A DNA stretch of 64,000 nucleotides from contig JAWZYV010012271.1 in NCBI GenBank assembly GCA_038373885.1, forward strand, positions 186,001-250,000, in the 5' to 3' direction. Every line of letters begins with the position of its first letter. The stretch's first letter is position 1. The notes beneath the pieces are model-generated. The model saw only the letters and a list, made by a program, of their open reading frames with translations. It was not told the DNA's origin and searched no databases. Shown here piece after piece: positions 53,601-62,000 of the stretch. The stretch comes from Cheiracanthium punctorium (lineage: Eukaryota; Arthropoda; Arachnida; Araneae; Cheiracanthiidae). Position numbers and translations under genes: made by a program.

Positions 53601-56055
53601 TCTGCCTGGGGTGAGGGGTGCCTCGGGCGAAGGACTTTTAGGGGATTTAATGCGTATTCAAGCTATATCTGGAGGAAACCGCCCAAGAGGCCAGATATTC
53701 GGTGTATATTTTTGAAAGCATATTGGTATATATCGTCAGAAAATTTTGTCTTTACACCCCCCCTCCCAACATTTTTGCTTAAAACCGGCTCTAGTCCCGT
53801 CACTTACAGAAATGTGTTATTTTCAAATAGTAAACGATCTGTCAAGTTACAAACATATATTACTCTGTAGAAAACTAACCTATTTTGCACTATGAAGAAA
53901 ATTAATATTGCAGGTGCAACTTATGAACTGTTTAAAAAAAAGGAGGGGGGAGAGATCGGAAGCAGGAAAATATTTAGAAGGTCCTTTCAGAAGCTATCCT
54001 TTACAGTTTTAGAGAACCAGGACGGCAGGCAAACCAAAATCATAAAATCTTTTCGAATTAATTAAAAGAAAAAACATATAACGTTAAAGGAAAGAATGCT
54101 AATTTTTTGAAATATGATTCATATACCTCCTTGTCCTTTGACAGTTAATTTTGTAAAGTGTCTCTCAAAACATCTGAAAATTTACTCCGTTGAAACTTTT
54201 GTAAGGAGGCTTAATCTTTTTTTTTTTTTTTTTTTTAAATATTCATGTGGAGAAATCCAATAGGAATATAAAGTCACTGAAGAATGTCACTGAAATCATT
54301 CTTTACTAAAATATTTATTTATTATTTTTTACATTTATTTCAATTTACGTAATTTTTTAGATTCTTAATTTTTAGTTTGCCCGAATAAAATTGGTATGGA
54401 ATACAATGCCATTTCGTAGTTCTATTTTTATTTTCAGTTAACTGTAGATATTGACTGCAAAGTAAAAGAAAAAAAAATATTGCATGCGTAATGCATATGC
54501 ATTACGCATGCAATATCAACGCATGCAAGTATCGCAAGGACGCATGCAAGTATCAACACACGGGTGCATCTATATTATCTGACTATGAGAAAGATATCAG
54601 TACAACAGAATGTATTAGTGATGTTGCTTACACGCTATAGCACATAAAATGAAAACTCTCAGTCACCGCGTATTACTTAAAGAGCTACTGATATTTTTCA
54701 TTCAACTAAAATACGCAGTAGAAGAGACTTGTCAAAGCAATAAAAATGCTTTTTCTTCCAGTACTCTCAGAGAGTATTTGATTGCATATAGATTATGTAT
54801 TTTTCTCCATAAAATTTGAGTCCTGTAGCATATAACAGGTGTAGATACAAAAATCTCTTCTAAAATAATAAATAAATAACAAAATGAAGTTGGTAAATAT
54901 AGATATATATATATGAACTGTAAAGTACTATAACACATTTGTAAAATATTTAAATAACTGAATTCTTAAAACTGTAAAATATTTTATACATACCTTTAAC
55001 AACAAAACAATTTTGATGCACAAATTTAAATCCTTGTTGTTGATTAACCACTGTGAACCAACGAGATTTCAAAATTGAAGTAGTGTTAGTTTAATAACTA
55101 CTTCTAAATCTGAAATCTCATTAGTCATTATAATCTTGTAAAATATAAGCACGGCTCAAGTTGATTTTATTTCAGAATAAACTTATTAGGAGAAAACAAT
55201 TGTGTCCAATTTTACCTTCCCGACTGTTGTACAACTATCAGCAAATAAAACTTTATTATTAAGCTGTCTAGCATTGTTTAGTAATCCAAAACGCATCTTT
55301 TAATAAGCACTGTGCAATTATACATTTATTACCATAGCTCCATAGTAAGTTGTTTGTTTACATACTTTGAAGATCGTTAGGCTTATGGACAATCGAACTA
55401 TAATCAATGCATCAATAATAATAGTTATCGTGATTCAAGTTACTACGAACCTATGCAACGAATAAAATTCACAGAAATATAGCTGAAAAGATAAATATTC
55501 GTTTCAGATTTCAACTATCAATCACTTTATAAAAGTGTATCAACACATCATAACAAGCAATGGCGGAAACGGAACGGCGAACGGACATGAATCTATCGCT
55601 TCCCGGTTTCCTGAATGTGTGTCTCTGCGCATGCGCAATGGTACGGTTGCCCAACACAACATTCAGCCATCCGATGGCCAACGGTTGTTTTACCTACGGT
55701 TGCCCAACACAACATTCAGCCATCCGATGGCCAACGGTTGTTTTACCTACGGTTGCCCAACACAACATTCAGCCATCCGATGGCCAACGGTTGTTTACCA
55801 ACGGTTGCCCAACACAACATTCAGCCAACCGATGGCCAACGGTTGTTTACCAACAGTTGCCCAACACAACCTTTAGCCAACAGAATACCGACATTTCCAT
55901 ATGGACATCCAACGTTTGCCCAACGTAACAACCTTGTGCCAACCACCTGCCAGCAATAACCCAACGTATGTGTGCTAGTTGGGTAGAACCCACGTGTAGC
56001 TAATTGGCTGTAATCCCACAACAACAACATTAAAGAATAAAAGTCAGAGGACACC

Positions 56056-56086
<31 letters not shown>

Positions 56087-59000
56087 AACTCGGCTGTTCG
56101 AGCATCGTCAGGAGGAGACTTCCCTGAACGTCCCTAATTTTTTAGCTTCATTATTGCCATATCAAAACGATATTAATTGACTATGTCATACATGTGATGC
56201 ATATTCTACAGCTTACAAAATATTGTAACAATAGATTAAAGCTGTTGTGAACTAATAGTATTTAAATATATGTAAAATTATGTTGCATTTTTCGGTCAAT
56301 TTTCAATAAAGGGGGTGAGAGGTAAAATGACATAGTCATTAGTATATATATGTGTGTGTGTGTATAATCAGAGACATACATTTTTAAGATGCTATTATGA
56401 CTTTTGATGCATCAGACTTTTATGTTAGAAAAGAATCAATAAATTTCCATGTACGTATATTTCCTTTTTTTATATTGCCTTAGTATTCTCTATACATTAA
56501 AACACTCTCTTACACACATTTATATTTCTTTTATTTTAGAGTTGTCAAATTATGGAAAGAAAGCTTAAAGAAAGTAAATGAAAAAGCGTCTCTTGCATTA
56601 GCTGATCCAGAAGAATATGAAAATTTATTTCCTGGTTTAAATGAAGCAATAAAAGCTGAACAGTTTATGGAGCAAAATCAAGTAAGACAACCTGCAGCTG
56701 CATATTCATCAGCAGTTGTAAGTATCTAATGTACACTAAAAAAGAAAGTATTTTTGTAATTGATCGAATGCTTTTATTTGTGCCTTGAAAAATACCGTAT
56801 TAGCCCGACTATAATGCGACCCCGAAATTTGTCATCAAGATAATTAGAAAAATCCTATATTTAGGCATGGAATTTAGTGCAAGTAAGGTTTTTAAAGGGA
56901 AATGATCAGTCAAAAAACACCACGTTATGTTCGGGCCAATACGGTTAGAAAACAAGGCATTGGGAGTCTAGAAACAAACTTTCAGCAAAAAGTTTAAAAG
57001 CATTCCAAGTTGTTTGATTGGGGTTAAATTTGTTAATCAGCCTCGAATGTTTTTGAAATTTTTACTGAAAGCAGGTATGACAGTAGAAATAAAAGTATTC
57101 TATCAGTTTAAAAAGTACCTTTTTTTCCCTAAATAAAGCATTAGTAACTAACAAAAAATATAGAAACATAATTAAACATAATAGGTAACACTGGTCAACA
57201 CAATTTTTGGGTCTGACTTCTACATGTTAAATTTTAGTTTATCCTACGCCAAAGCTAAGGAATTTTTTTTTTTTTTTTAAATAAAAGTTTGCTTTTGTAG
57301 AAATTGAAGCAAATTTTCAATTTTTTGGCAAAAATCACTGATTTATATATATATATTAATTTTTGTAATTCCACTATAAATTATGACCAGATAAGTTTTT
57401 TCTGGACCTAAAAGTCTTTTTTATCCAAGATTTGTGATAAACAATAACATACACATGTAAAATAATTATTTTATTGAGTATTCTTGTTACACAAATCATC
57501 ATTTTTTCAGATGGAATTAATTACAATTTTTAGTATATTACTTTTCATCATTGTGCTGATAAAATAAAAATATTACATACAATATTATTATAATAATACA
57601 GTTTACTTTCGGGTTAACCAGAGTGCTGCCATCTTTCGTTTATGAAATAAATTAAAATATACTTATCGACATAAATCAGACAAAAGCAAACTTTAAGAAC
57701 TAAAAATGAAAATTTAAGTGTTTTTCAATGTCTAGAATCAGAATTTAAAGCATGAGAACAGACACCCCCCCCCCCCAAAAAAAAAAAAAAAAAAAAAATT
57801 GTTGACCGGTGTAATTTTTATAGATTTAATAGAAGCATATATAGATAGATAGATAGATTTAGTTTAACAGAAATAGAACATTTAATAGAAACTAAAAAAT
57901 AAAAAATTCAAAACCTATAATAGTTCAAAGATATGAAAATGAAGTCACACACATAAAAAGAGCCCTAATACAATACTAAGGGAACAGGTGAGCAAAATAA
58001 GAAACTGTCATTAGAATTTTTGCGAGTGGAACAGTGTAGGATTTTTGTGTTTTGGATCACTTTTTGTAATTATTCATATATCATTAAAGATTTTCTCTTC
58101 CAAAGATTCTTGTTCTCTTTTTCTGATCATGGGGAGTTGTAAAGGGATTTTTCTTTCCCACAAAAAAACAATTTAAAAAAGACCCAGGTCTTTTTGGGAC
58201 AAAATTAAAATATGTGGTACTTAAAAATTGTACATATAGAAATGCAAGCTTCAAACCATAGACTACGCTGTCTTATACAAATGTCCCAAAACTAGATATC
58301 AATAATGTAGGAGCCGGCATTCATTCAGGGCACTTCTCACACTGCCTCTCGTATCTGCCAAATCTGCTTTTGATGGAGAAGTTGCAGGAAGTAGTCACTC
58401 TACAACAATTAAATGCCCAGCTATTCTCTGTTGAACAAACTGTTATTTTCTCTGACTTGCAGACAGCGATCTGTGCTATTGCTAATTGAAAAATTAAATT
58501 TTATCAATATTGACTTAAAAAAATTCGTAGATATGATTAAAAGATGACTTGATTTTTTGAAATAGAAGTTGCATTCCTATCATTATTGGGAAACTGGATA
58601 AAAAAAACCATGAAAATAGTCATTTTCATAAATATTTACAGAGCTATCTTGATACCCCACCCCTTCAAATTTAATTCATATCTTTACTTAAATTTAAAAA
58701 TAAATCTTTCATTTATTTTTAATATTTCACTTATTATTTAAACTACCCATGAAAGTATAGTCAAAGTATAGCCCCTAAAAGTTTAGTCAGAAATGACCAA
58801 TGTTCCCAATTGGGAATACAGTGAAAATAGGGGGTTATGATCCCCCCCCCCCTCCATTTAAATAACTAATATCCTTCAGCTAACGCATTAGACAGCAAAA
58901 TATGCAAAAAAACTTATTTAAAATATGCCTCGATTTGAATGTGGTCTGTAAAAGGATAAAGCTGTCAGTTATTTTGATTTCATTGTGATATTAAAATGTT

Positions 59001-62000
59001 GTACCTTTAAATAACAGTCACCATTAGAATATCATTCCCTTTTAATGGTCTGAGTGGTAGTAATTATTCAAAGGTTTCACTATATGTAATTTTTTAAAAT
59101 AAACCTTGGTGATTCCTAAAAGAAAAGAAAAATCAAGTATACATCGATTTAACTTAGTATGGATTAAAGAACTCGTGGATATTTTCATAACTGTTTTTTC
59201 TTCTTTATTCAAAGAATTTCAAATTTCATTTGAATAAGTTGCAGCAATAATAGTGTAGCTTCTGTTAAAAAACGTTCTTGTTCACGTGGTACAAAAAGCT
59301 TTCCAGTTCTCATAGTAAAAAATCATGCATGCATAGGAAAAACTGCTGCATTGATTAGTATTAATTTTACTTTTCTCTCTTCCTCAGGCAAATTTTGAAA
59401 GAAACGTTGTTGAAGAAATGAAACAAGCTGAAAGTTGTGGGGATTTTGTGTATGTTCCAGATCCCACCAAGGTATGTATATTATCACTAACAGATATTAA
59501 ATTAAAGTTACAGTATTTTAACTGTAATTTCTGTAGGGTTTTGTTGTTTGTGTTTGTGCCAGTCAGTTGAAGCCCTGAAGCTAATTTTAGTGTTTCTCTC
59601 TGATTCATGTTTAAATTTCTTTATAGTACATCAAAAGGTTTAACATTATTCTTTTTATTTTAATTAGAGATGCAACGGATATCCGGCAAACATACTGCAT
59701 CTGGCCTATAATTGGCAGTAGCCGGATATTACAAATATCCGGCAGTACATCCGGCCTAAAATTAAATAGAAAGAAATAACATAAATAAACATAATAAATG
59801 AATAAATTCAAAAAACTGCAACAATAACAAATGAGAAAAAAAAAAGTTTTGTGAAAATATTTAATTCTCAACACTTTTGAATGTATTTTTATCATGTATA
59901 GAAAATGGAAAAAAATTTAAGTACTTCTATCATTTTTTTAAGATTGGAATAAATTATTACTGGAAGAAGCTATTGTACAAAAACAGTTTTTCAATCTTTG
60001 TAAGAATTTGGTTACCTTTTTTTTCCATCATAAATTGACCCTGCTTATGAGAATAGTGTTCTTACTGTAGTACAGCTGGCTTGTGAGAAAATGACCCCCT
60101 CCCCCAATTTTGGTAAAGTAAGGAAATTTGTTACATTGATTTTTCAACAATCGAATGGAGATGTCTTTCTTTCAAGAACTGATCTTTTAAGATATTTATC
60201 TAACTCTTGAGCGAGAACATCCATAACTTTGTTATTTCTATCACTTTGATTGCAGTAAAACTGATACTAAATTCATGGTAACAATCCTAAAAGGATTTCT
60301 AATTTTTGAATTAAATGATTTGAAACTAAGGAGAAAATTTAAAGAAAAAAATAATAGTTCAATGATCTAAAAAACTAGTGAAAATAAAACAGAGTTCGAC
60401 CGGAGATTTGGTATCCGGTATCTGGCCAAATTGATAATCCATTGCATCACTAATTTTAATTATTCCATTTCATCTCGTGGAATCATTCCATTATTCCATA
60501 AATGTACTACTATGTATACTTTTCATTTAGATTTTATTTATCCGTAATGCTGTACAGAATTAACCAACCTGAAATCTGTGTAAAGCAGTAAACAAATTGA
60601 GAATGTCATTATCCTGAGGAAATCTCCTCAGCATATTTTTTTTTTTAATGATTTTCCCATTTTTGGTCCATGGGGTGGCTTAAGAACAACAAAAATATTT
60701 GCTGGGGTTGTTAGTTTTTTCTTCGTCAAAAAGGGATGCTTTCTCCACCAATGATGTCACACTGTGATTTATCCCTTGAAGGCTTTCGGGGATGCCTCGT
60801 ACCTATAAAAAGGCATTGCATGCCTGTTCACACATTTTCTGGCATTTTTTTTCCACGTTAAGTTCTAATATGCGATAGTTCACGAATTTTTGTTTTTATT
60901 TACATTTTTATCGCACCTGCAACTGAGACTGGGTGTCAGCGCAATGTTGAAAGATATGCACTTAATATTTATTTGTGAATGAAAATAAAAGAAATAAGTC
61001 ATTCATCCTGTTTGTGACTTGTGGATTCCACATATTTTTATTGGTAATGATGTAGTTGAAGTTAGTAGACGTATGTTGAAAAAGCACTAGGATGGCAGTA
61101 AGATGCTTTCGTTTTCAATTTGTTCATAATTTCATAAATTCGACATGCATCTAGTGAAACAAACCTACCTGATTTTCCCAATTAGGATGTTGCAGAATTA
61201 ACGCTTTTGTACCAACAACTCAGATTACACAGTATACATCTCTTGTTCTCTCTTTTTTTTGAGAACAACAAAATGAATTCTACAGGACAGTAATCATAAA
61301 AAATCTTTATTGTATTCTCATTTAAAAAAACTTGTAATTCAATTGTTCTTTTTATAGCCTATCAAAAAGTATAGCATGTCCCTTAACAGCTCGATGAATT
61401 TGTATTACTTATTTATATTTTACTTTTATTCTATATAGGTTGCTGAAGATGGGGAAAGTATTAATGAATTAAAATCATTTGAAACAGTATCAAGAAAAAC
61501 GTTGGAACAAGATTCTTTCTTACCATCTGGAAATTCTTCGGTACTTAAAATTATCATATGTACCTTTATTCTGTTAACTACCGTAAAACACCGTTGATCC
61601 ACCCCTCTCGATCAAATGCCCCCTCCTCTTTCTAAACAAATTAGAATTGCGAAAAATCCCGAGAGCACACCCCCGTCGCCCAAAAGAACCCTGTTCTGCA
61701 TATCTCTGAACAGACATTTCCGTTGTGTTGAAAAATGATGTAGGGCTCCCAACTGTTGGCACCTTTGAAAGTATATAAAATTGCTTCTTTTCTTTCCTTC
61801 CTCTCTGATCTCTCAACCCTCCTGCCCCACTCCTCCTACCGAGTCACATGTCTGGACTGACAGTCACTCACTCAAAGATGAAATTTCTCCTAGTACGATT
61901 GATTTGCATGTGCTTTTATCTTTCGCTTTGCTCGTTGCTTTACTGATTGTTTTTTCTGAGATTTTTGTTAATACGCTTAACAGTTTTACTGTAGACAGGG

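Larger units (their letters stand above)
52570..55983. mobile_element. 3.4-kb TA-duplicating element with tandem-repeat ends
   Basis: Left end cccaggtagcacacatacgt, right end reversed cccaactagcacacatacgt, both continuing tggg (22 of 24 identical). TA flanks both sides (52568-52569 and 55984-55985), inside a SINE. Both subterminal zones are tandem arrays built on ttggg/cccaac and aacgt words: 25-bp units on the left, 52-53-bp units on the right. The centre is AT-rich, with a 40-bp palindrome and a promoter-like patch, but no recognisable transposase. Superfamily unknown; the TA target would fit Tc1/mariner-type chemistry. Confidence 0.8.

Noticed and set aside
55535..55959. Three overlapping plus-strand frames of 113-122 residues with repeated peptides (such as [12 protein letters not shown])
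   Set aside because: They are produced by the 52-53-bp tandem repeat, which shifts frame with every copy, so all three frames stay open with similar peptides. No start context, conserved domain or splice structure.
60795..60970. TATA-like tataaaaagg as a promoter
   Set aside because: No reading frame, exon or RNA gene follows, and TATA-like words are frequent in such AT-rich sequence.
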